Positions 33,661 to 43,460 of a DNA stretch of 64,000 bases are shown here, piece by piece. The DNA comes from Allopontixanthobacter confluentis. Its GTDB lineage: Bacteria > Pseudomonadota > Alphaproteobacteria > Sphingomonadales > Sphingomonadaceae. The notes beneath the pieces are model-generated. The model was not told the DNA's origin. It worked only from the letters and a program-made list of their open reading frames with translations, and ran no database searches. A program made the translations under genes and the position numbers. The DNA lies in assembly GCF_009827615.1 (NCBI RefSeq), contig NZ_WTYU01000001.1, positions 579,001 through 643,000 on the forward strand. The letters are read 5' to 3'. Each line of letters opens with the position of its first letter. Within the stretch, counting starts at the first letter, position 1.

Positions 33661-35769
33661 TCAGCCTGCAGCCAGCGCTGCCAGCAGGAGCAGGGCCACG
33701 ATATTGGTGATCTTGATCATCGGGTTGACGGCAGGGCCAGCTGTATCCTTGTAAGGATCGCCAACTGTGTCACCGGTAACCGCGGCTTTGTGGGCTTCGG
33801 AACCCTTGCCGCCGTGGTTGCCATCTTCGATGTATTTCTTGGCATTGTCCCACGCGCCGCCGCCGGCGGTCATGGACAGGGCCACGAAGATACCCGAGAC
33901 GATGACGCCCAGCAGCAATGCGCCCAGGGCGGCGAAGCCATTGGCCTGGCCAGCAACCGCGGTGATCACGAAATAGACCACGATCGGTGCCAGCACCGGC
34001 AACATCGACGGGATGATCATTTCCTTGATCGCAGCCTTGGTCACAAGGTCCACCGTGCGGGCATAGTTGGGACGCGATGTGCCCGCCATGATGCCGGGAT
34101 CGGCAGCAAACTGGGCACGCACATCCTTCACCACATCGCCCGCAGCGCGGCCCACCGCTGTCATGCCCATTGCGCCGAACAGATAGGGCAGCAATGCACC
34201 TAGCAGCAGGCCGACGATGACATAGGGGTTTTCCAGGCTGAAGCTGACTTGCAGATCAGGGAAAAACTCCTTGAGATCGGCGGTGTAGGCGCTGAACAGC
34301 ACCAGTGCGGCAAGCCCTGCTGAACCGATGGCATAGCCCTTGGTCACAGCCTTGGTGGTGTTGCCCACCGCATCGAGCGCGTCCGTCTTTTCCCGCACGC
34401 TTTCGTCCAGTTCGGCCATTTCGGCAATACCGCCGGCATTGTCCGTGACCGGGCCATAGGCATCAAGTGCCACCACCATACCGGCCAGCGCCAGCATGGA
34501 TGTTGCCGCAAAGGCAATGCCCATGAGGCCGGCAAGCTGATATGTCACGATGATACCAACCACGATGACCAGCGTTGGCAGGGCCGTGGATTCAAGACTG
34601 ATCGCCAGACCCTGGATCACATTGGTGCCGTGGCCGGTTTCCGACGATTTGGCGATGGAGCGCACCGGGCGATACTGGGTGCCGGTGTAATATTCCGTAA
34701 TCCAGATGATCAGGCCGGTTACAGCCAGGCCCACCATCATCGACCAGAACAGGCTCATGCCGGTAAAGGTCTGGTCGCCCACTGTGTAGCTCTGGCCCAT
34801 GCCGATGGCATAGTCTGTTGCCCAGTAAATGGCCGGAATGGACAGCACGGCGGTGGTGATGAAGCCCTTGTAGAGGGCGCCCATGATGTTGTTCGATTTG
34901 CCAAGGCGCACCATGTAGGTGCCGATGATGGACGTGACGATGCAGACACCGCCCACCAGCAATGGCAGGCTCATCAGTGCGGTCAGTTCCGCACTGGCAA
35001 GGCCGGTGAACAGCAGTGCGGTCAGAACCATGGTTGCGCCAACTGTGACGACATAGGTTTCAAACAGGTCAGCCGCCATGCCGGCGCAGTCGCCAACATT
35101 GTCACCGACGTTATCGGCAATGGTGGCGGGGTTGCGCGGATCATCCTCGGGAATGCCCGCCTCCACCTTGCCCACCAGATCGGCGCCCACATCAGCAGCC
35201 TTGGTAAAGATGCCGCCGCCAAGGCGCGCAAAGATGGAAATCAGCGAAGCACCAAAAGCCAGACCAACCAGCGCATCGATAATTTCGCGCTTTTCCGCCA
35301 ATATTGTGAGGTCGAGACCCATGGGCACAGTCAGCACGTAGAAGAATACCGCGATAGCCAGCAGGGCGAGGCCAGCCACCAGCATGCCGGTGACAGCCCC
35401 TGCGCGGAAGGCCACGGTCAGGCCTTGCTGCAATCCAGACTGTGCGGCGGCTGCGGTGCGGACATTGGCGCGCACCGAAATATTCATCCCGATGAAGCCT
35501 GCAACGCCGGACAGGATCGACCCTGCGATAAATCCGGCCGTGGAAATCGGGCCAAGAAAGACAAAGACGATGATCGCGACAAACACGCCGACAATCGCGA
35601 TGGTAGTATATTGGCGTTTAAGATAAGCCTGTGCGCCTTCCTGGATGGCACCGGCAATTTCCTGCATTCTGGCGTTTCCGGCACCAGCCCCGAGAACTTG
35701 TCGGCTGGTGACGATGCCATATACGATGGCGAGCAGTCCCAGCCCGATTGAAATGAGAACAAGGTTCAC
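33661..35769 (-). CDS. hppA: Membrane-bound proton-translocating pyrophosphatase (K+-independent type)
   Basis: A 702-residue integral membrane enzyme that couples PPi hydrolysis to H+ pumping. The substrate motif [20 protein letters not shown] and the [18 protein letters not shown] segment are intact, and some 16 membrane helices are present. The residue that decides potassium dependence is in [10 protein letters not shown]: Lys rather than Ala, which marks K+-independent H+-pumps. The gene is monocistronic, with a strong terminator after it. Confidence 0.97.
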   Translation of the reverse strand: MNLVLISIGLGLLAIVYGIVTSRQVLGAGAGNARMQEIAGAIQEGAQAYLKRQYTTIAIVGVFVAIIVFVFLGPISTAGFIAGSILSGVAGFIGMNISVRANVRTAAAAQSGLQQGLTVAFRAGAVTGMLVAGLALLAIAVFFYVLTVPMGLDLTILAEKREIIDALVGLAFGASLISIFARLGGGIFTKAADVGADLVGKVEAGIPEDDPRNPATIADNVGDNVGDCAGMAADLFETYVVTVGATMVLTALLFTGLASAELTALMSLPLLVGGVCIVTSIIGTYMVRLGKSNNIMGALYKGFITTAVLSIPAIYWATDYAIGMGQSYTVGDQTFTGMSLFWSMMVGLAVTGLIIWITEYYTGTQYRPVRSIAKSSETGHGTNVIQGLAISLESTALPTLVIVVGIIVTYQLAGLMGIAFAATSMLALAGMVVALDAYGPVTDNAGGIAEMAELDESVREKTDALDAVGNTTKAVTKGYAIGSAGLAALVLFSAYTADLKEFFPDLQVSFSLENPYVIVGLLLGALLPYLFGAMGMTAVGRAAGDVVKDVRAQFAADPGIMAGTSRPNYARTVDLVTKAAIKEMIIPSMLPVLAPIVVYFVITAVAGQANGFAALGALLLGVIVSGIFVALSMTAGGGAWDNAKKYIEDGNHGGKGSEAHKAAVTGDTVGDPYKDTAGPAVNPMIKITNIVALLLLAALAAG

Positions 35770-35900
35770 AAAAATCCTCCCCTAGGATTATATGGACCAG
35801 CCTGCTTGTGCAGGTCTGGCATGGACGCGAAACTATACGCGGGGGGAGAAAGCGCAAGCCCTTAAGGCAGAGGCGTTACCCGCCTCAATTTCCCGGCAAT

Positions 35901-36794
35901 TCAGCCGCTGTGCCGATAACCCAGCGGATCATCCGCGGGCAGAGGCGCGCCATCCAGCAACAAAGCTGTGTCTCCTGCGGGCAGGACAGTGCCGATGTGA
36001 TGGGCTTCGATGGGCCAGAGTACGGTTTTTGGCCCGGTAAACAGCAATTGATAATCATCACCCCAGCGAAGCGCATCGCCGCGTCTGTCTTCGGGTGCGG
36101 CAATCGGTACATCAGGCGCGGCGATGGCAATGGTCACCTGGCTGGCGCTGGCCATGCGGCTGGCATCCAGCAGCAACCCGTCCGAAACATCCATCATGGC
36201 GCTGACTAGGGGCGCAAGCGCGCGGCCCTGTGACAGCAATGGAAGCGGGCGGCGAAACGCCGTGCCAGCTTCGGCAAGCCCGCGTTCCAGGGCTTCAAAA
36301 CCCATCATCGCAGCGCCCACCGGGCCGGTGATGAACACCCCGTCACCAGGCTGCGCGCCTGAACGGGATGGAACCGGCGTATGCGCCGCGCGGCCAATCG
36401 CCGTCAGGCTGAAGCTGCGGGCTGGCGGCGGAATTGCCTGGCCGCGCCCCACCGTATCCCCGCCCAGCAGCGGCGTGTCATAAGCAGCCAGCACTTCGCG
36501 CAAGCCCGCCACAAACCGGTCATCATTTTCGCCCAGCATATGGGTGTAGAGCACGCCAAGCGGCACTGCGCCCTTGGCTGCAAGATCGGAAAGATTGGCC
36601 GCGACCAGCTTCCACGCGACATCGGCCATGTCCTGGCCCGGCAGATAATGCACGCCTTCGACCATGCTGTCCTGCGTCAGCACCAGCGTTTCTGCGCCTA
36701 TTTCCAGCACCGCAGCATCATCATTCAACCCGCGCGCGGCAGGGTGGGTTGCCAAGGCGCGCAGGGATTGAATGAAAGCAAGCTCGCCTGTCAT
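35901..36794 (-). CDS. thiL: Thiamine-monophosphate kinase ThiL
   Basis: Phosphorylates thiamine monophosphate to the active diphosphate. The 297-residue ATP-grasp-like (PurM fold) protein shows NDDAAVLEIG, LTQDSMVEGVHY, AANLSDLAAKGAVPLG, LLGGDTV and MMDVSDGLLLDASRM, all family motifs. It is the last gene of the hisG-hisD-nusB-thiL run; a 49-base gap separates it from nusB. nusB next to thiL is common in proteobacteria. Confidence 0.95.
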   Translation of the reverse strand: MTGELAFIQSLRALATHPAARGLNDDAAVLEIGAETLVLTQDSMVEGVHYLPGQDMADVAWKLVAANLSDLAAKGAVPLGVLYTHMLGENDDRFVAGLREVLAAYDTPLLGGDTVGRGQAIPPPARSFSLTAIGRAAHTPVPSRSGAQPGDGVFITGPVGAAMMGFEALERGLAEAGTAFRRPLPLLSQGRALAPLVSAMMDVSDGLLLDASRMASASQVTIAIAAPDVPIAAPEDRRGDALRWGDDYQLLFTGPKTVLWPIEAHHIGTVLPAGDTALLLDGAPLPADDPLGYRHSG

Positions 36795-36843
36795 CCAGCG
36801 ATCCTGTCAGCCGCCGCGTGGAAGGTCACGTGAAAAGCAGATC

Positions 36844-37308
36844 TCAGGCCCGCACTGTGCGGGCGACTGAATCCAGCACACCGTTCACGAATTTGGCTTC
36901 CTTGCTGTCGAAAAAGGCGTGGGCCACATCGACATATTCGGTGATGACGGTTTTCTTCGTCACATCGGCGCGGGCCAGCAATTCAAACGTGCCGCTGCGC
37001 AGGATTTGCAACATGGTCTTGTCGAGACGCTTGACCGTCCAGCCATCGGCCAGCTTGGATTCCAGCAATTCGTCGATTTCCTCGCGCCGCGCATCCACTC
37101 CGCTCACCAGATCATCGAAAAAATCGACCTCGGCATCGGCATATTGCGCATCTTCGATTTCGCGGCCAAGCCGGTGCTGGTGAAATTCATCCAGCAGCCG
37201 GGCCAGCGCAGTCTTTTCCATATGCTGCTGATACAGCGCCTGCACCGCGGCAAGCCGGGCAACGGAGCGGGCCTGCGATTTGGGCGCGGGCGATTGGGAA
37301 TTGCTCAT
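36844..37308 (-). CDS. nusB: Transcription antitermination factor NusB
   Basis: A 154-residue all-helical protein that joins S10 (NusE) on boxA RNA in rRNA antitermination. Recognised by SVARLAAVQALYQQ, LDKTMLQILRSGTFELL, VITEYVDVAHAFF and KFVNGVLDSVAR. Its start overlaps the hisD stop by 4 bases, so nusB is translationally tied to histidine synthesis genes. Confidence 0.96.
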   Translation of the reverse strand: MSNSQSPAPKSQARSVARLAAVQALYQQHMEKTALARLLDEFHQHRLGREIEDAQYADAEVDFFDDLVSGVDARREEIDELLESKLADGWTVKRLDKTMLQILRSGTFELLARADVTKKTVITEYVDVAHAFFDSKEAKFVNGVLDSVARTVRA

Positions 37309-38594
37309 TTCAATCTCATTTCAATGGATTTTGCATGGGCCGGAAGCCCTTCGGCAGTGGCCAGCGCGACGCCTGCCGGGCCGATTGCTGACAGCGCATC
37401 GGGAGTGGCGGAAATGAAGCTGGTGCGCTTCATGAAATCCAGCACCGACAGGCCACTGGCAAAACGCGCCCGCCGCCCTGTGGGCAGAACGTGGTTGGGC
37501 CCGGCGACATAATCACCGATTGCTTCGGGTGTATGGCGGCCCAGAAACACGCTGCCTGCGTGGCGGATTTGGGCAAACATGGCATCGGGATCGTCCACCG
37601 CCAGTTCGACATGTTCAGCGGCCAGCCGGTTGGCCAGGGCAGGGGCTTCATCCATGCTGTCTACAATGATGATAACCCCGTGATCATCCCAGCTGGTCCG
37701 CGCGGTTTTCCGGGTGGCCAGCATGGAGGATTGCACATCCACGCGGTCTTCCACCTGCCACGCGAATTTTGCATCGTCGGTAATCAGGATGGATTGTGCA
37801 TTGGGGTCATGTTCAGCCTGGCTGAGGAGGTCAGCGGCAATCCAGTCAGGGTTGTTCCTGCCATCGGCAATGACCAGAATTTCCGACGGGCCTGCCACCA
37901 TGTCGATGCCGACCACACCGTAAAGCTGGCGTTTTGCTTCTGCCACCCACGCATTGCCGGGGCCGGTAATGACATCAACCGGCTGGATGCGGCCGGTGCC
38001 ATAGGCCAGCGCGCCCACTGCCTGCGCGCCGCCAATGCGCCACACTTCGTCTACGCCTGCCAGATGCGCGGCTGCCAGCACCAGCGGGTTGGTCACGCCC
38101 TTGGGCGTTGGGGTGGCGACAACCAGCCGCCCAACGCCTGCAACCTTGGCCGGGATGGCATTCATCAACAGCGATGATGGATAGGCTGCGCGGCCACCCG
38201 GGACATAGAGGCCCGCTGCATCCACCGGATGCCACCGCGCACCAAGGCGAACCCCGGCAGCATCGGTATAGTCGCGGTCCTGCGGCATTTGCGCCACGTG
38301 ATAGGCACGGATACGCGAGGCTGCCAGTTCCAGCGCATCGCGCAAGTCTGCATCCAGCTCATCATAGGCACGGGCGCAATTTTCTGCCGGAATCCGCCAG
38401 TCGTCATCATCAGTCAGATGATGGCCGTCAAACCGCATGGTATATTCAATCACCGCTGCATCGCCGCGGCGCTGCACTTCGTTGAGGATGGACGTGACGC
38501 CCTGCGTTACATCGCCATCGCTTTCGCGGCGATCATTGACGATTTTGCGGAACGCCTTTTCAAAGCCTTCGTCGCTGGTCTTGAGAAGCTGCAT
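37305..38594 (-). CDS. hisD: Histidinol dehydrogenase HisD
   Basis: Carries out the last two oxidations of histidine synthesis with zinc and NAD. The 429-residue protein shows YVPGGRAAYPSSLLMN, TPKGVTNPLVLAAA, PSEILVIADG, QAEHDPNAQS (metal and catalytic His) and HTPEAIGDYVAGPNHVLPT. The ATG at 38594 shares one base with the hisG stop (TGATG). Its stop overlaps nusB. The conserved start region [15 protein letters not shown] supports the chosen start; the frame upstream lies in hisG. Confidence 0.97.
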   Translation of the reverse strand: MQLLKTSDEGFEKAFRKIVNDRRESDGDVTQGVTSILNEVQRRGDAAVIEYTMRFDGHHLTDDDDWRIPAENCARAYDELDADLRDALELAASRIRAYHVAQMPQDRDYTDAAGVRLGARWHPVDAAGLYVPGGRAAYPSSLLMNAIPAKVAGVGRLVVATPTPKGVTNPLVLAAAHLAGVDEVWRIGGAQAVGALAYGTGRIQPVDVITGPGNAWVAEAKRQLYGVVGIDMVAGPSEILVIADGRNNPDWIAADLLSQAEHDPNAQSILITDDAKFAWQVEDRVDVQSSMLATRKTARTSWDDHGVIIIVDSMDEAPALANRLAAEHVELAVDDPDAMFAQIRHAGSVFLGRHTPEAIGDYVAGPNHVLPTGRRARFASGLSVLDFMKRTSFISATPDALSAIGPAGVALATAEGLPAHAKSIEMRLK

Positions 38595-39277
38595 CAGGCT
38601 GCTTTCTGCGCATGTGCGTGGGCCCGAAAGGCTTCCACCAGTTCTGCCACGCGGCTGTCGGTCTTGAGCGCGGCCCGGTTGACGATCAGCCGGGCTGAAA
38701 TATTCATGATCCGGCTGGTTTCGACCAAGCCGTTTTGTTTCAGCGTCGCGCCTGTCGAAACAAGGTCCACGATCTGTCCGGAAAGGCCAAGGCTGGGGGC
38801 AAGTTCCATCGCGCCATTCAGCTTGACGCATTCAGCCTGGATGCCCTGCGCTTCGAAATGGCGGCGGGTGAGGTTGGGATATTTCGTCGCCACGCGCACA
38901 TGGCTGGTGCGGTGCATGGCGGCAGGGGCGGTGCTGGCATCATCCACGCGCGGTCCCGCCACGGATAGGCGGCAATGGCCAATATCGAGATCAACCGGCG
39001 CATAAAGGTCCGCGTAATCGAATTCCTCGATCACATCGCTTCCCACAATGCCGATCTGCGCCGCGCCGTGAGCAACAAAGGTCGCCACATCAAACGCGCG
39101 CACGCGTATCAGCCGCATATCGTCGCGCGTGGTGTCGAAACTGAGGGAGCGGTTGGCCTTGTCATGAAAGCCCGCTTCCGGCACCACTCCGGCACGCGCC
39201 ATCACTGGCAGGGCCTCGTCAAGGATGCGGCCCTTGGGCACGGCGAAGGTCAGCGGGGGCAGCATAGCGTCAGGCAT
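38594..39277 (-). CDS. hisG: ATP phosphoribosyltransferase HisG, short form
   Basis: First enzyme of histidine synthesis. At 227 residues it lacks the C-terminal regulatory domain of long HisG, so it is the short form that works with HisZ. Motifs: [32 protein letters not shown], and the PRPP loop region [13 protein letters not shown]. No hisZ gene is in the window. The start ATG 39277 (or 39265) is divergent from the DUF2332 gene. TGATG coupling to hisD. Confidence 0.95.
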   Translation of the reverse strand: MPDAMLPPLTFAVPKGRILDEALPVMARAGVVPEAGFHDKANRSLSFDTTRDDMRLIRVRAFDVATFVAHGAAQIGIVGSDVIEEFDYADLYAPVDLDIGHCRLSVAGPRVDDASTAPAAMHRTSHVRVATKYPNLTRRHFEAQGIQAECVKLNGAMELAPSLGLSGQIVDLVSTGATLKQNGLVETSRIMNISARLIVNRAALKTDSRVAELVEAFRAHAHAQKAA

Positions 39278-39331
39278 GGCGCGGCAGATAGGGCGCAGGC
39301 GAAAGCGGCGCAAGGCAGAAAGGCATGTGGC

Positions 39332-40456
39332 ATGCAGCAGGACAAGGCCCAGCACTCGACACAGCACTTGGCACAGCACTCGACACAGCACACCCCCGGA
39401 ATGGACGACAAGGGCCAGCATGCGGTGACGGATGCGTTTCGAATGCAGGTTGCCTATTGCGAAGCGAACAGCGCGCCGATCACTGCGCGCATCGTGGGCG
39501 CGATTGGCGCGGTGCTGGCCGGCGATGCCAGCAATGCGCTGCTGGAACGGGTGCGGCGGTGGCAGGGCGCACCACTGGCCGATGCCGTGCCATTGCGCGT
39601 GGCAGGCGGCCTCCATGCGCTGCATCTGGCGGGCGGGGAGCCTGCGCTGGATGCGATGTATCGGGGGATGGGCGGCAATGATGCCGATATTGTGGCCGAT
39701 GTAATCCTGCGGCGGGAGGCGGAATTGCTGCCGTGGCTGGATGGTCCGCCGCAAACCAACGAAGCCGGGCGATCCAGCAATTTCATCGCGGCGATGCTGT
39801 GGCTGGCGCAGCAGGGGCTTGCTGCACGGTTTGAATGTTTCGAAATCGGGTCGAGCGCAGGGATCAACCTGATGATGGACCGCTATGCCTATGATCTGGG
39901 CGGTGTGAAAGTCGGGCCACAATCACCGGCCATGGCATTCCGGCCCGAATGGCGCGGGGCCCCGCCGCCGGAACGGGAAATCGAGATAGTTTCACTGGAA
40001 GGCTGCGATGTCGCGCCGGTGAATCTGGCCGATCCGGCACAGGCCCAGCGGCTCAAGGCCTATATCTGGCCTGAACACACCATCCGGTTTGACCGGATGG
40101 ACGCCGCGATCAGGGCGGCGTGCGACAAGGCGCCAGATCTGGTCGGCATGAATGCGGCTGATTTTGCCGAAAGCCGGCTGTCACAGCCGCAGGAAACAGG
40201 GGTAACCCGCGTGCTGATGCATTCCATCGTGTGGCAATATGTGCCGCAGGACCAGCAGCAACGGGTGACGCGCGCGATGGAAGATGCCGCTGCGCGCGCT
40301 ACGCCGGAACGCCCGCTGGCCTGGGTTTGCGTTGAGGCAAACCGCGAGACGCATGTGCATGAACTGACTGTCCGCCACTGGCCGCAGGGGCCTGAACCCA
40401 GGATGCTGGCCGTCGCCCATGCCCACGGCGCCTACTTGGAATGGCTGCCAGATTAA
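39332..40456 (+). CDS. DUF2332 family protein
   Basis: A protein of unknown function (374 residues from ATG 39332, 351 from ATG 39401). The conserved part contains [68 protein letters not shown] and [12 protein letters not shown]. The GSSAG motif followed by a later acidic position recalls a methyltransferase-like fold, which is only a guess. The earlier start has AAAGG eight bases upstream, but its first codons are a QHST/QHLA-type repeat, so the later ATG is a real alternative. Divergent from hisG. Confidence 0.85.
   Translation: MQQDKAQHSTQHLAQHSTQHTPGMDDKGQHAVTDAFRMQVAYCEANSAPITARIVGAIGAVLAGDASNALLERVRRWQGAPLADAVPLRVAGGLHALHLAGGEPALDAMYRGMGGNDADIVADVILRREAELLPWLDGPPQTNEAGRSSNFIAAMLWLAQQGLAARFECFEIGSSAGINLMMDRYAYDLGGVKVGPQSPAMAFRPEWRGAPPPEREIEIVSLEGCDVAPVNLADPAQAQRLKAYIWPEHTIRFDRMDAAIRAACDKAPDLVGMNAADFAESRLSQPQETGVTRVLMHSIVWQYVPQDQQQRVTRAMEDAAARATPERPLAWVCVEANRETHVHELTVRHWPQGPEPRMLAVAHAHGAYLEWLPD
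39350..39397. repeat. 12-bp tandem repeat, 4 copies
   Basis: Units at 39350, 39362, 39374 and 39386 all begin CAGCAC; the first and third are identical. In the DUF2332 frame they read as [16 protein letters not shown]. The array lies close upstream of an internal ATG and 73 bases from the hisG start. Confidence 0.88.
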
Positions 40457-40483
40457 GCCCCAGATTAAGCGCCAAATTAGACG
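40448..40483. repeat. 12-bp tandem repeat, 3 copies, spanning two convergent stop codons
   Basis: Copies at 40448, 40460 and 40472 (CCAGATTAAGCC, CCAGATTAAGCG and a diverged third). The first copy contains the TAA of the DUF2332 gene; the third contains the TAA of the convergent hydrolase on the minus strand. Confidence 0.88.
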
Positions 40484-41391
40484 GAAGTTTTATCCAGGAA
40501 TTGTTCCAGCGCGGCGTTAAACTTCTCGGGCGCTTCCCACGGCACGAAATGCCCGCAATCCGGCACTTGCACCAAGGTCAGATTGTCGATGATGTCTTCC
40601 AGCCCTTCCAGATTGGAAGGGGGCAGGGCCAGATCGTCCATCGCCCATATTACCAATGTCGGAATGGTCAGGTTGGGCAGCACCATGGGCTGGTAATCGG
40701 CAGGCAATTCAAACGGCGCATCCATCGGCGGCACCACCATCGGGCTGCCACGATACCAGTTGAGCATGGCCAGCGCCGTTTCCGGGCTGGACCAGTCTGC
40801 AAACAGCGCATTGCGTTCTTCATCTTCCATTGCGGGTGACCGTGCCCAGTCCAGCGCTTTCATCAGCAGGGCAGGCAGGCCGTGTTCGCGCACCAGCGCA
40901 TCATTGTCCCGGTCGCGGAAGGCCGTGATATACTGGCTGGCAGCGCGCTGCGCCGGATCGAGATAGAGCAGTTTCTGGAAAATAGCCGGGTGGGGCGCAT
41001 TGGCCACCACGGCGCGGGTAACGCGGCCGGTCATTTGCCCGCCCAGCGCCGTGCCCCACGCAATCGCGCCGCCCCAGTCATGGCCAATGATGGTGAATGT
41101 ATCGACACCCAGTGCATCAGCCATCAGGAAGATATCGCCGATCAGCTTGTCGGGCGTGTAACTGTCCACATCCTGCGGGTTGGATGAATTGCGATACCCG
41201 CGCTGGTCCGGTGCAATGCAGCGATAGCGGTCTGCGAAATGGGCAATCTGGTGGCGCCATGTGCGATGGGATTCGGGAAAACCATGCAGGAAGATGAGGA
41301 CAGGCGCGTCACCTTCCGCAGACTTGGGATTGCCGGTATCCAGCACGTCAAGCTCGATGCCATTGGGCAGTTTCACGCGGGTCATTTCCAT
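40477..41391 (-). CDS. Alpha/beta hydrolase, epoxide hydrolase-like
   Basis: A 304-residue enzyme of the epoxide hydrolase/haloalkane dehalogenase branch. The oxyanion motif HGFPES, the nucleophile Asp in IGHDWGG, the acidic residue in WAMDDLAL and the base His in DCGHFVPWE form the triad. NWYRGSP in the lid suggests epoxide hydrolase rather than dehalogenase. Substrate not known. It is transcribed after the SDR gene (5-base gap) and pirin, on the same strand. Confidence 0.9.
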   Translation of the reverse strand: MEMTRVKLPNGIELDVLDTGNPKSAEGDAPVLIFLHGFPESHRTWRHQIAHFADRYRCIAPDQRGYRNSSNPQDVDSYTPDKLIGDIFLMADALGVDTFTIIGHDWGGAIAWGTALGGQMTGRVTRAVVANAPHPAIFQKLLYLDPAQRAASQYITAFRDRDNDALVREHGLPALLMKALDWARSPAMEDEERNALFADWSSPETALAMLNWYRGSPMVVPPMDAPFELPADYQPMVLPNLTIPTLVIWAMDDLALPPSNLEGLEDIIDNLTLVQVPDCGHFVPWEAPEKFNAALEQFLDKTSV

Positions 41392-41396
41392 AGCGT

Positions 41397-42221
41397 TCAG
41401 CTCTCGCTTTCCATTTTTTCGATATAACCGGCGGCGACCATTCCCGCCATCTGGTCCAGCAAGGCATCAGGCGTGCGGGCCATTTCGCCCATCGCTTTTT
41501 CCGGCCCGCGCGCAATGATGATTTCGCGCTGCCCTGCCTCGATTGCGCCGAGGATTTCTGCCGCCGCTTCATGGGCGGGAATGCCATTGTCGATTGCGCG
41601 GTCGCTCTTGTTGCGGGGGGTGCCATCGGCATTGAGGGCATTGCGCGATACGTTGGTGGCAACCGACCCGGGCGCCACGACGTGGACATCCACGCCTTTC
41701 ACCGACATTTCCGTGCGCAGCGCGTCGGCATAACCGATCAGGCCGAATTTGGCAGCGCAATAGGCGGTGCGCATCGGCACCCCGACCTTGCCCGCGACAG
41801 AGGAAATGAACACCAGCCTGCCGGAGCCCTGCGCCACCATATGCGGCAGAACCGCCTGCGTCAGCGCGATGGGTGCCAGAAGGTCAATTGCGATGATATC
41901 GTTGTAGACCTGCATGGAGGTGTGGACCGCCTGCGACCGCTGCGAAATACCGGCGTTGTTGACCAGCACATCAATCCTGCCGGCCCATTCCATTGCCCTG
42001 GCAACCGCTGCCGTCATGGCCGCTTCGTCACGCGCTTCAAATGGCAGGACGAGTGTTTCGATACCTGCCTGACCCGCGACTTCATCAAGCCGTGCCTGGT
42101 CCCTGCCTGACAGGATCAGGCGCGCACCCTGGCTGGCCCATTCCATCGCCAATGCCCGGCCAATTCCGCTCGATGCTCCGGTAATCCATACTGTCAGCGC
42201 TGGTGTTGCTTCGTCACTCAT
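41397..42221 (-). CDS. SDR family NAD(P)-dependent oxidoreductase
   Basis: A 274-residue classical SDR: TGASSGIGRAL at the cofactor site, NNAGIS, the catalytic Ser in FISSVAG and YCAAK giving the Tyr-Lys pair. VVAPGSVATNVSRNAL follows. The substrate cannot be deduced. The ATG at 42221 overlaps the stop of pirin by 4 bases, and the hydrolase follows with a 5-base gap, so pirin-SDR-hydrolase is one transcription unit. Confidence 0.92.
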   Translation of the reverse strand: MSDEATPALTVWITGASSGIGRALAMEWASQGARLILSGRDQARLDEVAGQAGIETLVLPFEARDEAAMTAAVARAMEWAGRIDVLVNNAGISQRSQAVHTSMQVYNDIIAIDLLAPIALTQAVLPHMVAQGSGRLVFISSVAGKVGVPMRTAYCAAKFGLIGYADALRTEMSVKGVDVHVVAPGSVATNVSRNALNADGTPRNKSDRAIDNGIPAHEAAAEILGAIEAGQREIIIARGPEKAMGEMARTPDALLDQMAGMVAAGYIEKMESES

Positions 42222-43099
42222 GGATAGCTCACTGTCTTGGGTTCGCCGGGGATGGGGATCCATTCTTCCTCGTCGCCCGGCACCTTGGGAAATTTGCCTG
42301 CAGTCCAGTCATCGCGTGCTTGTCTGATCCTGTCCATGTCCGAACTCACAAAATTCCACCAGACATGGCGGCGGGTGGCAAAGGCTTCGCCGCCCAGCAG
42401 CATCACCCGTCCGCCTTTGTCAGACGTCAGCGTCATGGAAACGCCGGGTTTAAGAACCGTCAGATCATACAGGCCAAGCGGCTGTCCATCGACCGATGCT
42501 TCCCCGCCCACCAGCATCAGCGCGCGTTCGTCCGCACAATTGTCGATCGGCAGGCTTCCTGCAGGCCCAAGCAGCATTTCGGCATATATCGTCTGGGAAT
42601 GGCAAGTGGTGTCAGCACGCTTGCCCCATAATTCGCCCATGATGACAATGGCCTTGGCGCATTGGTCTTCCACCACGGGCAGGTCTGCTACTGCCTCGAA
42701 TGAAGGGGCGATGTCTTCCCTGCCATCGGGCAGGGCAAGCCAGGTCTGCATCCCGTACAGGCGCGGCCCGGTTTCCCGTTCTGCCAGCGGACTGCGTTCA
42801 GAATGGACGATGCCGCGCCCTGCCGTCATCAGATTGACCTGGCCGGGCCTGATGGTGGCAAAACTGCCGAGCGAATCGCGGTGGTCAATCGCACCTTCGA
42901 ACAGCCAGGTAACGGTCGCCAGATTGATATGCGGGTGGGGGCGCACATCCATTCCGGCGCCAAGGTCCATCTGCGCGGGGCCAAATTCATCAACAAAGAT
43001 AAACGGCCCCACCATGGTCCGTTCCCGCACCGGCAATGCGCGGCGGACCTTGAATGCACCCAGATCATGGGTGACGGGAGAAATTATCTGTTCGAACAT
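42218..43099 (-). CDS. Pirin family protein
   Basis: A 293-residue bicupin. The N-terminal metal site pattern RPHPHINLATVTWLFEG with DHRDS and GRGIVHSE is the pirin signature. Bacterial pirins are iron-binding and some act as quercetinases or redox regulators. The C-terminal cupin lacks an equal histidine set. It is the first gene of the unit pirin-SDR-hydrolase. Confidence 0.93.
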   Translation of the reverse strand: MFEQIISPVTHDLGAFKVRRALPVRERTMVGPFIFVDEFGPAQMDLGAGMDVRPHPHINLATVTWLFEGAIDHRDSLGSFATIRPGQVNLMTAGRGIVHSERSPLAERETGPRLYGMQTWLALPDGREDIAPSFEAVADLPVVEDQCAKAIVIMGELWGKRADTTCHSQTIYAEMLLGPAGSLPIDNCADERALMLVGGEASVDGQPLGLYDLTVLKPGVSMTLTSDKGGRVMLLGGEAFATRRHVWWNFVSSDMDRIRQARDDWTAGKFPKVPGDEEEWIPIPGEPKTVSYP

Positions 43100-43128
43100 G
43101 GTTGCTGCTCCTGCGCTCGGTATGACGG

Positions 43129-43407
43129 TTAGGCTGGCGCGGCGTCCTGCGGGGATGACGCCTTGATGGCCAGTGCATGGACCCGCTGGCCGGGAATGTC
43201 GCCCAGCGCCTTGTTTACCATCCGCTGCCGGTCGAGGCGTGATTTTCCGGTGAAAGCGGCACTTTCGATTACGATGGTAAAATGCGATTCCCCGCTGCCA
43301 TCATCGCCCGAATGGCCGCTATGGCTGGCACTGTCATTGATGACTTCGAGCAGGGTCGGCGCGAATGTATCACGCAGAATTTGCTCCATTTCTTGCTGAA
43401 CGCTCAT
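43129..43407 (-). CDS. BolA family protein
   Basis: A 92-residue BolA/IbaG-like protein. The core ESHFTIVIESAAFTGKSRLDRQRMVNKAL and HALAIKA are typical, and the family works with monothiol glutaredoxins in iron-sulfur handling. A short Ser/His/Gly/Asp-rich insertion (HSGHSGDDGSG) precedes the core. No glutaredoxin gene is adjacent here. It is divergent from a J-domain gene, 53 bases away. Confidence 0.92.
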   Translation of the reverse strand: MSVQQEMEQILRDTFAPTLLEVINDSASHSGHSGDDGSGESHFTIVIESAAFTGKSRLDRQRMVNKALGDIPGQRVHALAIKASSPQDAAPA

Positions 43408-43460
43408 TTGATTCCTTTTTGCATTTGCAATTTATGTAACCGACCCCATCCTAAAGGGCC

